Notes: generated from the letters alone by a model not told the origin. DNA of 64,000 nucleotides from Clusia tigrina (GCA_920105625.2 OV050030.1:413369034-413433033); one strand, 5' to 3'; positions 22,047-33,604 are shown, counted from the first letter of the stretch. Made by a program: numbers and translations.

Positions 22047-24498
22047 CAAGGGCGTAGCCAGGTCCTCATGTAGGGTGGGGCCAAACTTTTTTTTAAAGAA
22101 AATAACAGCCTTCTTGGATTTGCTGAAAACTCCTCCAAAATTCTTTCCTCCAGATCAGCCATTTTCTCCTTTACTAAGGCCCTATGGGTGCTTAGCATAC
22201 ACAATCCTGGAAAAATAAAATATACTCGTATGTAATAAGATGAAATTTTGTTTCTTATTTTATTACCATTTAAACGATTTTCTCCCATAGATGTTCTCAG
22301 CCACGTCTTAACTCTTCTAAGAGTACTGAAATATCGTTCCACCGTTGCAGTTGTAGAGGGCATTGCTAACAAAATTTCCAATGCTTCTCTAATCTTCGGA
22401 TAAAAATCTGTTTTGTTATAAGCAAATATCAAATCTATGTCGTTTTCTTTTTCTTCATTCCAATATACTCGTATATGCCAAAGTTCAAGCTCATTTTCAA
22501 TACCTTCCAAATTATAAAAAGAGCTTGCACGCAAAAGTTGATCCTGAAGTTGGTCTAGGCTTATGGTTTTAAGATGCATTGGACTTAGGACTGCGAGATC
22601 GAAAGCTGCATTATTTTCTTTGGGAAATCGGTCACTTATGGATGTTATGAGTGAATCCAGATAGGGTGTGAAAATAGCACGGCGGTAATATTCTTCTGTT
22701 GTTGTGAATGGAGGATTTGTTCTTCTAGTTTGCTTTTCAACAACTCTAGGCACGCAAATATTGAATGAAGCATTCTGAGCCAACTTTTCACACTTTTTAA
22801 AAATCATTTCAAATTCAACTTCAGATGTTGCTCTATGTTTTTCAAAAAAATTTAAAATATGATTTAGGTGCTCTCTGCATTTAATTATATTGTTGTTTTT
22901 GGCCTGCAATAAATTCACCTCTGGTTGGAGAAGACTGTAGTATTTTGCAATTATGCACATACAAATTAGAAAAACGCTTTTAGTAGCAGCACTGTGTAGC
23001 TGAAAGGCAACTTTTCTTGTGCCAGCATTGTCTTCTGTGCACAACTTTTCCAATCCATCTATTATATCGCAATAAAAGAATTTAAAATCGCTCATACTTT
23101 TGTACTTCTCGGACCAACGTGTTTCGCAAAACGAATGTACATTTGGAGCGTGTTTTCTGCGAATGAGAGACTCTTTGAAAAAATTTATAATATCTTTAAT
23201 GGTAGAAATAGTATTTCGGATTTCGGGGACCGAATTAAGATCATTGACAACCAAATTGAGACGATGATTGGCGCAATGGATAAAAAAATTTTTTTGAAAT
23301 GTGCCTTTTAATCTTTTTTGTACACCACTAGTCTTGCCTGCCATGGTAGCGCACCCGCCGAAGCCAAGCCCGACACATTTTGCTGGATCTAAGTCTAATT
23401 CTGCAATAAAAGCTTTGATATTGTCGGCGATGGTTTCTGCAACCATTGTCATCAGTTCGACAAAACCAACCAATTCCTCACGAATAATCTGTTTGTTGTG
23501 GTCGAAAAATCTGATTCCTATCGAAAGCTGCTCTTTTCCAGCCGCGTCTGCAGTCTCATCCGCCAAGATGCTGTGGGCAGAAGCTTTCTTTAAATCTGTG
23601 CAGATGTAATTTCGGATTATTTTCCCCGAAATGTCCAAAATTTCATTCTGGATTTGTGGACTCGTGTACGTGGCGTTTTTTTTTTTCCATCCACAAAATG
23701 TTTTTTTAGTGCCCCATCCCCAGCTGATATTTTCATCATTAAAAGATCATGGAAAACCCCTTTAAAATAGTATAAAAATGAAAAATATTTTTAAAATTTT
23801 TTGTTAAATACTTGTATTACCTTCATCATTTGATTTACCACGCAGAGGAAGGTCATGGGTTCCACAAAACAATACTGTGTTAATAATAGATTTTAAAATA
23901 TTTCTGTTTTTTGCAATTATTTTGTTATGACCACTCTGCATTTGCAAATAAACAGGCGTTTGATTCAAGACTAACATTGCTGATTGTGTAGCCTCTTTGT
24001 GCGGATTGCTTGATGCATGAGCTTGGCAGTATTCATGCACGTTTTTGTATTGTGTAAAGGGGCGCACAATAAACGACAAAGTTTTGCCCGGCTTATTCAG
24101 AGGCTTAAATAGCACGCAATGTAAGCAAAATGCTCCTTTCAACCGGCGTGAGTATACCAACCACGGCTTATACAATTCCAGCCAGGGCCAATTAAATTTT
24201 CTTTTTAAGTGAGTCGCATCAGCTGCAAAATTATAATTTTGGTCGGGCTCCATTTTCTGCTCCGCTTTCATCGTGCTAACTACGGACACCCATTTGCCAA
24301 TATCGTTTGCATGGCAATCATCCACCGTAATGTCTCCATCGCGGCTCTCTCCACTTGAGCTGCTGCTACTCGGGCTCAGTCTTCTTTTTAATTTCGCTGC
24401 AATGAACACATACGTATTTAAAAATTTTATTAAAATAGCTTTACGCAGAAAAACCATTACGTACCTGTAGTGTTATTAAAAAAGTTTCTAATATCCAT
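22046..24498 (-). CDS. hAT transposase, four exons, one homopolymer frameshift
   Basis: My gene model on minus: exon 1 24,498-24,465, intron 24,464-24,397 (68 bases), exon 2 24,396-23,821, intron 23,820-23,760 (61), exon 3 23,759-22,267, intron 22,266-22,207 (60), exon 4 22,206-22,046. All introns are GT-AG and phase 1. The start M-D-I-R-N-F-F is typical of this group. A TTF-type zinc finger (about residues 60-160) keeps F-C-L-H-C. Next come the hAT core A-D-E-T-A-D, L-G-F-G-G-C-A-T-M, H-C-A-N-H-R-L-N and T-R-W-S-E, then the dimerisation region T-A-T-V-E-R-Y-F-S. Relatives have Asp where this copy has Gly in F-G-G. Exons sum to 2,264 bases, one short of 755 codons; the deficit falls in an A run of 11 near 23,681. 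The third intron has no stop, so it can be mistaken for coding. The last base of the TGA stop lies in the target duplication. Confidence 0.88.
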
Positions 24499-24874
24499 AT
24501 TACTATTCCCAATCAAACTTATTCAAACTTATTCCCAATCTTCTTCTCTCAATAATGGTGAACAGCTATTTAGCAAATATGATAGGGCTGGCAAAATATC
24601 AAAAGCTATTGATGGTGAAAAAACGATCGACAAATACTATTTCGCCGATAACCGATATTTGTGGCATGGTTTATAGCCTGTTTCCACTACGGTCGCGTCC
24701 ACGTCCGCGTTAACGATTTATCGAAAATTTGTAATGGCCTATTAGTTCATACTTAATATTAATAATATTATAAATAATATTTTTATTTAAATAAAATTTA
24801 TTTAATTTTTTATGATAATGTACCAACGCATAGGGCAACTGCCCCATAAGTCCCCCCCCCTGAATACGCCCTTG
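22047..24874 (-). mobile_element. Full-length hAT transposon (DUF4371/TTF-type), 2.83 kb
   Basis: Complete by structure. The left end starts CAAGGGCGTAGCCAGG, and the right end read inward on minus starts CAAGGGCGTATTCAGG (14 of 16 alike). Both are flanked by an exact 8-base direct repeat GAACTGAT. The single transposase gene runs right to left and fills most of the element; about 375 bases upstream of its start hold the presumed promoter. A perfect target duplication and matching ends suggest a fairly recent insertion. The protein resembles the group often annotated as zinc-finger MYM-type 1-like or 52 kDa repressor-like proteins. One frameshift and one catalytic-site change (see the gene) suggest this copy is not autonomous. 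Confidence 0.93.
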
Positions 24875-24882
24875 GAACTGAT
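24875..24882. repeat. hAT target site duplication, right copy
   Basis: GAACTGAT immediately follows the right inverted end of the hAT element and is identical to the copy at 22,039-22,046. Confidence 0.9.
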
Positions 24883-25566
24883 TTAAATTATGAAAGAGTG
24901 GTGCTATCCTTTTTTCAAATGCAGTATTTTCATACCTTTTTGATAAAAAAAGGACACTTACCAGCATGCAACTTTGTGGTTCAAAGCCCATTCTTCAATC
25001 TCAATTTAAATGTGGACATTGACACAGGAATACAGGCAACAGAATAGTTAAAATTATTTAATAGCATTATTTCTGTAAGCACAGTTCGCAGTTACAAATA
25101 GTCAAGTGATTTGAAATATACCCTAAAAAAACTCGAAAAATCAAGTATACTCGTATAGTTACATATCAACATTCCCACTACCTACAATACCTACTGCAAC
25201 TCTCATAAAACTAGTTATCCTCTCGCATCCCTCCTTCCACTTTCTTTATTTGCTCTTTAACCAATTGGCCTGCTCTCTTTTGAACTCTTTATCTTTACAT
25301 TCCTTTTGTTAGATTCCATTATTAGTTCTTAAGCTTATCATTGTGTACTTAGTTTTAAGTATGTATTCCCTAAAATCATTAATAAAGTTACCTAACTAAA
25401 GAGAGGATTTCTCTTAACATTATTATATATAATAACAGTCGTAAAGGACCTGCTTTTACTTTGATGAATATACTCGTATATATGAAAGAAAAAATTTTCT
25501 GAACTATATAAATATCTAAATCAACTAGAGTTATAAAGGAACAATGCCGCGAATCACTTTTGTACT
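24883..25566. other. Non-coding DNA
   Basis: No gene recognised. It contains two exact copies of the 12-base word TATACTCGTATA at 25,146-25,157 and 25,469-25,480. Confidence 0.6.
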
Positions 25567-26155
25567 GTTAGTTAGTTAGGTAGGTAGGTAGGTAGGAGTG
25601 GCAGCTTAGCTTACCAATAGAACACTTGAGCACACCCAATGGTCTATTGTGACACCACGGTGTGGCGCCGTTCAAGCGCTGACTAAGATACTCTTACTTA
25701 AAGATGGTGATAGGCAGCGCAAGGACATTGCCGGGAAGGGCACAACTCCTCCATTAGGTCACAAGAAGGTAGGTAGGTAGGAGTTGCCGCATAGTTTGCC
25801 AAAAGCACACTTGACCACACATAATGGCCCATTGTGATACCACGGTGTCACAAGAAACGCTCCTGATAATTTTATGAACTTTGCTATATCCCTAATATTG
25901 AAGGATGACAGCTCTGTCAGACCTGTGAAAAATGGGGCACCAAAGATGCAATTTCTTCTTCTGAGTTAGTTATATTAAGGATGGGCAGTGACATAAGAGG
26001 AGGAGAACCATCTCCTCCTTCGCCTCGAACCCACAGTTTCGGCAGAAATCGTTTGAGGGTAGGCCCAGTCTTTCTGCGTGCTTTCCCAGTATGTGGGTGC
26101 CGGTCAACTCCAACATAGTTGTCGACAGAGATATGCGATTGAGTCGAAGAAGATG
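25567..26155 (-). mobile_element. LINE 3' end with (CCTA)n tail, carrying a nested tail copy
   Basis: Minus-strand 3' end of an I/LOA-like LINE. The protein part (26,110-25,960) reads L-T-G-T-H-I-L-G-K-H-A-E-R-L-G-L-P, then F-C-R-N-C-G-F-E-A-K-E-E and a downstream C-H-C-P, the final zinc-knuckle-like block. An I-R-D-I-A-K-F-I-K-L-S-G block follows before the 3' UTR. The element ends in a tetranucleotide tail, (CCTA)n on minus, seen on plus as GGTA/TAGG repeats at 25,567-25,596. The 3' UTR aligns by eye with 55,254-55,631. A 79-base second copy of the tail is inserted at 25,768-25,846. On the 5' side the copy stops next to an (ATT)n tract. Confidence 0.82.
25768..25846 (-). mobile_element. 79-bp LINE tail inserted in a related LINE 3' UTR, 10-bp target duplication
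   Basis: This segment starts with GGTAGGTAGGTAGGAG and repeats the first part of the same 3' UTR. It is flanked by GTCACAAGAA at 25,758-25,767 and 25,847-25,856. Removing the insert and one flank makes the host 3' UTR align base for base in length with the uninterrupted copy at about 55,422-55,455. It is therefore an extremely 5'-truncated retrotransposition event of the same family. Confidence 0.85.
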
Positions 26156-26159
26156 GTTA

Positions 26160-26196
26160 CTGTTATTATTATTATTATGATATTTTGTTAATCTGT

Positions 26197-26231
<35 letters not shown>

Positions 26232-26240
26232 ATTAATATT
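26160..26240. repeat. (ATT)n microsatellite
   Basis: Two ATT runs (about 26,162-26,177 and 26,198-26,230) separated by about 20 bases, followed by AATATTAATATTAATT. Confidence 0.85.
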
Positions 26241-26779
26241 AATTACAATTAAAACTATAATTAAGTATTGTATGCAATTTAGTTTTCTTTCTATATATAA
26301 ACTAACATCACAGACTGTGGTGACCACGTAATAGCCTCCTTATTAAATCTGTTGACCGAACAAAGATACTGAAGTATTCGTTAAAGGAGCCTCAGTGAAA
26401 GTATCATTCAAAACATTATCCAAAAGCATGGCTATAAGCATAAAATATCGTGCAGTTTTCGATGGAAAAAACTCTCCCCATGTAGTTTATATCAACACTC
26501 GTTTATTGGAATATAGCTTCCCACAATTAACAGAACAAGGATGCAGTACCATATATAAAATTGTTGGACAAAAAGCTATTAGAATGTAAACTCTGATTGA
26601 ATTTCACAAATGGTTCAGAAACGAAAAATTACATATTGCAGAAAAAATAAGAATAATGGCTTTATCCAAATCACATCTGAGATATTAATTATTATTTCAT
26701 TGCACTATTCATATTGTGGATATCTCGCTATACTCCCAATTTTCCAGAGATATACTCGTAGTCTGTAGTACAGTGTCGC
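26241..26779. other. Non-coding DNA
   Basis: The open frame at 26,395-26,589 has no recognised motif. TATACTCGTA occurs at 26,751. Confidence 0.5.
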
Positions 26780-27270
26780 TCTTGTGAGTTCTGGGATACA
26801 GGGACATTGAAGTCAATGAGAGAGCCGACAAGCTAGCACGAATATGCTCGACGGAAGGCGATCAAGTGTTTTTTCTAGAAGGTCCTCATAACCGTGGTTA
26901 AGGGAAATATATACATTGACTTCCTCCCACAAGGCTTAAGACGCGTGGAAAAACATCGCGATACGTACTATTCTCAGAATGACGTGGCCTAATTATAGTG
27001 CAATAACGAACGAATCCTAAGACATTCCATTAGCAATCGTACAGCTGTTTGTACGGGTGATTTCAATCTCGACACTCACGCTGAAAAATTACAGGAGCTG
27101 CAAATACCCACAAGAGAAACAAACAAACAGTTGTCCACTTTCTTCTTGATTGCCTAGCCCTCACTCGCATGAGACTCAAATTTTTCTAAAGTCCTTTTCT
27201 AGAGATTCAGAGGTATTGATCTAGATTAGAACTGTCAAACCTAACAAAATTTATACACAACTCTGGCTGA
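26780..27270 (+). mobile_element. Decayed LINE RNase H/C-terminal fragment
   Basis: Plus-strand relic. At about 26,800-26,860 the RNase H block is readable as G-x-I-E-V-N-E-R-A-D-K-L-A-R, matching the usual G-N-E-x-A-D-x-L-A motif with a degenerate W-V-P-G-H just before it. Further on (27,110-27,180) Q-T-V-V-H-F-L-L-D-C-L-A-L matches the H-x-L-L-x-C-x-A-L part of the Cys/His tail. Several stops and frame changes lie between the two. A 27-base piece of the RNase H block recurs at 32,341-32,367. Confidence 0.65.
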
Positions 27271-27859
27271 TTGTAATTCATAGTATATCACCATCTTAAT
27301 GATCAAATAATGTCTGAAATACAGTGATCGGAACTATTGGCCCAATTAATTTTCTGAACAATATCAATTGCATATCAAAACATAAGGGAATTCCGAGTAC
27401 CACATCCTATTTTAAATGCGAAAGTATCATCTAGAGTTTGTTTATATAAATCTATATCATTTGCATAGACAGTCGAACCAATTTTGAATAGATGAATTAT
27501 ATCTCTAGCAAGTATTACAAATATTTTGACACACCAACTCATTAATTTTCAAAGTAACACTATATATAAATGGATACGAGATGACAATGTCATTCACGCC
27601 TACAATCCTCACATTTACTCCAAAGTACAAGAAAAGTATGAACAAAAAATCCGCCTTTACAATCCGCTATGGACAATTTTTCTGTCGCTCTCTTGTTCTC
27701 TCTGATTCTATATTGTACACATATATATATTATTGTAAAAAGTCCTTGTAAAGCCAAAGTCCTCTGGTCTCATTCTGTCATACTAGGAGCTAGAAAAGCG
27801 AATGCTATATCAGTGTGCCATAATAGATAACATTATTCGCCTTAATAGATACCATTCTT
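27271..27859. other. Non-coding DNA
   Basis: AT-rich, no open frame of note and no recognisable repeat. Confidence 0.55.
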
Positions 27860-29156
27860 CTCCATCCCCGATCAATAGTGTTCTGCTTCTTTGGTATGAT
27901 GGCCAAAAGTAAATCAAGCAAAGGCTCAGATGACCCTTAACAAGATTCACCGAACAGCCTGTTTGAGTGTAACCGAAGCCATGAGAACATGCCCCACACT
28001 AGCGTTAGGTATGATCACTGGACTCACTCCTCTACACCTTGTGGTTAAGACGATGGCAGTCAGCTCGGCCCTACGGCTACCTAATCTAGCCCATCTTAAA
28101 GAAGTCAATCTAACGGGGCACGCAAAGATTTCGGACACTGTCTGGAATTCTCCGTGCCTGATGGTCTTTGATAAGATGGACAGAAAATTAGATTTGTCCA
28201 AGAACTTCAAAGTGGTCGCCAATGAGCGTTCAGCGTGGAGAAACAATGAAGTAATAATAAAACAGGACTCACAATTGTGGTATACAGATGGGTCCAAAAT
28301 GGAAGATAGCAGTGCTGGAGCGGGAATTGTAGGGCCAAATTTCCAAAAAGTAATTGCAATGGGAAAAGCTGCTTCCAGTTTTCAGGCGGAGGCAGAGTTA
28401 TATGCTAGAGAATGTCTACGCAGGGGTACACGCAGCACCAAAATATGCATTCTCTTAGATAGCCAGGCAGCTCTAAAGTCATTAATAAACTTCTCATTCC
28501 CATCAAGGCTGGTCTGGGAATGCTCTAAACTCCTCAAAACCCTAGCAGCGTGAAACTCTGTTACGCTAATGTGGGTACCGGGACTGGAGGGGCATGAAGG
28601 CACCGAAATGGCGGACTCTTTAGTAAAAGGGGCGCAGGCACTCCCTTCATAGGGGAAGAACCCTTCTGTGGGATAAACAGCAGCTTCATAAATTACTTGT
28701 TGTGCGAACATTATATATGAGCTCTGCTGAACTACTGGAGAGCCCAAAAGGGCATGCGGCAGTCAAAACTACTCATTGTCCCTGAACACATCAGAGTAGA
28801 TACTGCTTTACACCTCAGCAGGAATGACATTAAACTCTGTACTGAACTTTTAACAGGACACTGTAGACTCAATTTAACATCTGAAATAAATAGGCGTGTT
28901 AGAAGACGATTCCTGTCGACTCTGAGCAGGAAACAGCAGAACACATTCTATGCACTTGCCCAGCGGTGGAAAGACGCAGACATAACTACCTAGGCAGTGG
29001 GTTTTTATCTCCAAACCACCTAGTTAAAATTAAGCCCACAGCAGTTGCGAGATTTATAAATAATCTAGGATTGCTTTATTTGGGTACGAGGCTGCACAAT
29101 AGATCTGTTAGGTCGCGGTGTTCTTTTAGCCTGTTAAATTATAATAATAATTAAAG
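27860..29156 (+). mobile_element. LINE 3' half: RT end, RNase H, Cys/His tail and TAA-rich end (I-like)
   Basis: The most legible RNase H LINE relic here. From 27,905 it reads W-P-K-V-N, R-T-A-C-L-S-V-T-E-A-M-R-T-C-P and L-T-P-L-H-L-V (RT to RNase H linker). RNase H follows with Y-T-D-G-S-K (about 28,280), Q-A-E-A-E-L-Y-A (about 28,384), L-D-S-Q-A-A-L-K-S-L (about 28,458) and, after a TGA, W-V-P-G-x-E-G (about 28,570). Then come L-L-T-G-H-C-R-L-N (about 28,850), E-T-A-E-H-I-L-C-T-C-P-A-V (about 28,930) and a terminal Y-L-G ... F-I-N-N-L-G block. The element ends near TAATAATAATT (29,142-29,155), like the TAA tails of I elements. Few lesions: an early stop, the TGA, a TAG near 28,651 and a frame change in the Cys/His region, where the first C-x2-C is damaged. 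Confidence 0.88.
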
Positions 29157-29379
29157 GGAAGCGTAGCTGTTTAGTTGTGACTTGAAAGCTGCAGCAATAA
29201 TACTAGTGCTAGAAGTAGGTGCATCTTGCTAACATGTTTCCACCATTTTTTAGGCGAATTGTGATAAGTTTGAACTAATTTAATTAAAAGAAAATAGAAT
29301 TGGGACATCACGATTCCAGTATTAATTGACACAATTCATTGATCGAATTATTTGTAAGAATTTCAGTTTCGGAACAATA
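29157..29379. other. Non-coding DNA
   Basis: Short spacer between the LINE and a mariner-like end; nothing recognised. Confidence 0.5.
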
Positions 29380-29620
29380 CGAGGTCTGTTCAAAAAGTAT
29401 CGCGAATTTGAATTTTCGCGGGCTACGGATGTTCGATTTTCGATCTTTTTATGGCGTTATGATGGTACTCATGACCCTCACTTATGTTGACAATCTCGGC
29501 CATTTTGAATGTTCAGTCAGTCTTTGACAGCTATTGTGCGTGGACGTGTTTTAGCTCGTCTTCGATTTTTGTCAATATATCTCGTTATAAGCATTATAAA
29601 CAAAAATTTGCATAACATAA
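29380..29620 (+). mobile_element. Mariner-like terminal fragment
   Basis: After a TA, the stretch CGAGGTCTGTTCAAAAAGTA at 29,380 has the form of a mariner inverted end. It is followed by untranslated-looking sequence containing TGACAGCTATTGTGCGTGG. I find no transposase and no opposite inverted end within the next 500 bases, so this would be a solo end or 5' stub. The right limit is a guess. Confidence 0.5.
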
Positions 29621-32600
29621 GTCTCTAATAATATTTCTCATCCGGTTCTCGTACTTTCACTAGAAAACCCACTTCGAAGGAGCCTGTGACTTCCTTGAAA
29701 ACATGTGTGAACATATTTTCTCCGGCTATGTGAACAATTTTTTGTCAATATGAAAACTCCTGAAGAGGAAAGAAATATGCGTGCTAAAGAGGATGGAAAT
29801 ATGCTTGCTTTGTTTAGCAACACACACTTCAAGGACGGCACGCTTACGTCATTAATAACAACTGCTGCAAAGTCCTAAAAAGCCGCTTACATGCTGTTAA
29901 TTTTGTTTACAACTCATTAAAAATTCTTTTCATTAGCCGCCAGCGAAGTAGCGTGTAATTAATTTGTCATTTGGAGAGACATCATTGCAAAAAAGCGGCA
30001 GGCATGTATCAAATTTCCACGTAAATGAGATATCAACAGTGGGAACACCAGCTGCCAACTGTGACAGCAGTGCTAACAGAACGAAACAGAGCCAACAGAG
30101 CCAACAGTGCCCAGAGTGCTAAGACTGCGCGAGGAAGGAACTACCCCAATACAGAACATTCGCCCAATTAGCTGATACAAAAGTTTGCATTTCGTTTATA
30201 TTTGTTTGCATCTGGGCTGCTACCACCTCAATTAATTAGAATGAATCGTTCAAGGATATGCTATGGCACAATACTCCTGTGAATTTAAAATATTTTCACA
30301 TTGGACGTGTGGGAAAAGATATTTACTTATTTGTAAATAATTTTTTATAAATATTTTCCTTATCAGATTAATTGAAGTGCACAGTTCTACGCTTTACTCA
30401 AAAGCACATTCTAAGAAGGCGTGTCTCTTAATTCTCTCTCAAATTCTTCACTTTTACATCAGGTTACATAGTCCAAGATTGTTGATATCCGTAAGTAACA
30501 GGTATCTATCAAACTGATTTCAGTGCTTGCAAAGTAGACATTTTTCTCTGTAGGGCGATCGTAGTCAAGGTGGGCAACATCTTTAACTGACGACCCCAAT
30601 GTGGCTGCGGTTAAAATTGACTCCTTCACATCCACGACCCCAATTGAACTGCTAGCTGAATTTTCCACATCAAGATTAGAATGATATGTTAATAGGGAGG
30701 AATATGGCTTGAGGGATTTGCTCATGTGATATCTTATGTATAAATTTCCAGTATAAGGAAAAGAGACTAAGGACATAGTGTTCAAATTCACAGTGTGAAA
30801 TATTATATAAAGGACTTACCATTTATATACTCGTATATAGGACAATGTCATTCCAAAATGAGCAAATCTTACGAATCACATTAGTAGTACGTACCTCTAG
30901 CTATACAAGATGAGATTCCACTCACTAAAACCAGAGCCTTTCCACCTCAAGATCTATAAAATTGTTTGATCTGAAAGAATAATTTCACTCTATTCTATCG
31001 TTATTTTCATCCAGACTTTTCCAAAGACTATCTCTCTCACCAACATCGAGTATGCTAGATAACATCCGTCAAATTGATGAAGACTTCTGCAATGAAAATC
31101 CACCAAAAACGATGCCATCACATATTCTCACTCACAGGTGGAAAGAAAAATACTTGCCGAGTTCGCATTCAATGCATTTCACGACTGATGCAAACATTTG
31201 ACAGCCGCATATGCCCTGAATTCGCAGGAGAAGAGCGCCACAATTGCAAGGTTATTGGAATTTTGGCCTCTACTCACTATAAACTGTGTCATTTTTTAAG
31301 ATGACCCAAAAGAATAAGAAACTCTCCAATAATATTTGAAAACATAAACATTAATTCAATATGGAAAGCTCACACAACATTCAAAAGAGCATTCGTGTGT
31401 GTGCCTATCTTTAAAGGACGGTGAAGTTTTGAGGGTGGAAAACCGGCGAATAGCAAAAAACTCAGCACAAGAAAAGGGAAAATTAAATCTGAAAACAAAG
31501 TGAGCATAGCCAAAGGAAATGGCACAAGGACAATAGCGAACTGAGGCATGTGGCAAGAAAAACAACAGAACAACAACCACGCAACAATTCGATTACGTTG
31601 TAAAGCAACACGGAATTAAACGTAAACAGTTGCAGAGCGCAAATTGTCCGAAGTCAGGATGCGATGCGAACATTGAAAGTTGAAAGAGAACGACAACAAC
31701 ACAGTAAATCACCAGCAACCGGAATGAAAAAATTAAACAAGCACAGAGGGAGCGGCGCATAATTAAAATACCAAGCGCAAAACGTAAGTTTGCAGCAAGT
31801 TTCCACAGAACTTCCACTTGTGCGGAAGAAATTAAACGATTGCATCAAAAAGTTGCAGCAAGTCTGTGGAGCTATTTAATATTCTAAGCTGAAGGGACCA
31901 GATTCAGTGGAAGAGAAGAACTATTGTTTGTATAGGAAGGTGTGTGTGATATTTGTATTCGATATCCAGAGAATCGGAATCCTAATTAGGAGCCAATGAG
32001 GATATTTGAGACTGAATTATGTGTCATCATCGACAGTTGTGCAAATCAAACTAATCAGTTCTGGGTTGGTGAACTAAAAAGTGTAAGTTAAGAGATACAG
32101 GCATTGCCTACATATAAAATGTACTATCGTTGTTAAAGAACATGAGAGGAAATGAATGGAATTCATTTGACTGTGGTCCGATGTTTCAATCATTACCCTT
32201 GGTCTAGTTTTCAATGATCTTAAATGAAGATGATCCTTCAAAGAAGAGTAAAAAATACTTGTAGTATAGTTCTAAGAATGAGTACCAGGCTAAGTCGACC
32301 TACTTAGACTAAAGGTGAAGGGGTGTGATCCCACAGGTAGATTGAAGTCAACGAGAGAGCCGACAAGAAGATTGTTGTGTCTACACAACAATTTTCTGAA
32401 TTTTTAGAAGAAAATTTACTAGGGATAACTTTGCACTCTATTATACTCTGCAGAAAAAAAAGAGAATGGATGATGATAAGTTTGGAGATAGAGCTAACAA
32501 ATGAGAGAACAGGAAATGGGAACAAGATGATAAAACTCTTTCGCACTAGCAAAGAGTCCATTTAATGAATACAATCAAACCATAGACAACTCTCATCTCT

Positions 32601-33604
32601 GATTGTTAAGTGTGAATGCAGCGAGATCAGTATTTTCCCTCATAAATATCATTGCTCCCCATCATCCCTCATAAGTTTCATTCATGTAGTTCTCGTGAAA
32701 GCTGAAATGGCTATTTCGTTACTAAACTCTTCATCATTTGATGGATTGAAGGACACGGACTAGGAAAATTCTGATCACACTCGACATTCAGTTGATGATG
32801 ACAAACCCATCATTTCATCAGATTTTGTAAACTAAATATAATGAAATGAATACTGTGACCTAGAACCCAGAATTGCCTGGAGCGAGGGAATGATTTTGGC
32901 ATTGGTCGAAAATGGAGGGACTGTAGATCTCTTAATATATAGAGCGAGTTAATTATTTGTATACAGACAACCTCAGGCCAGCATCAATATAGACCAACTC
33001 CACCTACTACGAATAAACTAATGGCTGCACACGCCACAGCGCTGAGTTCTACCGCAACCAAAATATACAGTCGATGCATATCATACAACTGCCTCATTAT
33101 CCAACCAAGATGATTTCGATACAAGCAGACTGCGTTCGGGGCACATTTGGCATCACACAAACAGCCATGTGGTAATTTTTGGAAATCTACCCGAGGTAAT
33201 GCTTATTCAAATAAACAATGATTGATGATATACAATCGTATAAGAAACAAGAGGTATTCGGCGTCTCCAGAAATCTATATTCTGTTTTGAGAACATAAAA
33301 GATCCAGGCATTTGGCGAGTTACAATAAATGACTTTGGAGCAGGTGTGAGGACCTTCAATAAACTGTTCAAATTTTATATCACGCAATCGTTAATTTAAT
33401 TACTTTGCCTCATTAAAAATTCGGAATATTTAAGAATAATCACTAAGAATCATTGTAATCGGTCAAAGGAGGCAGTGGAAACCAGTTCAGCAGAGAATTT
33501 TGGAGAGATGAAGCAGGCCATATTAGTCACTGTTCAGATAGAACAGAGTTAGAGTTCTTCAACCTAAGTGAAGTAACTACAGAAGAAGAATTTAGTATAG
33601 ACCA
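29621..33604. other. Non-coding DNA, no gene recognised
   Basis: Open frames of 60-110 residues here (for example minus 30,459-30,791 and minus 31,356-31,848) show no domain motif. At 30,060-30,125 AACAGAGCC and CAGTGC words repeat. TATACTCGTATA is exact at 30,826-30,837. At about 29,900-29,975 there are TTCATTAGCCGCC and GTAATTAATTTGTCATTTGG blocks resembling homeodomain-site-rich non-coding DNA, which is only an impression. Confidence 0.5.
32341..32367 (+). mobile_element. 27-bp island matching a LINE RNase H block
   Basis: This segment equals 26,806-26,832 apart from one base. It spans the codons for the E-V-N-E-R-A-D-K part of RNase H. The flanks do not match, so this is either the last readable piece of a decayed LINE or a small patch copy. 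Confidence 0.45.

Noticed and set aside
24955..25000. GGTTCAAAGCCC resembling a tRNA B box
   Set aside because: No matching A box, anticodon stem or acceptor stem can be folded around it.
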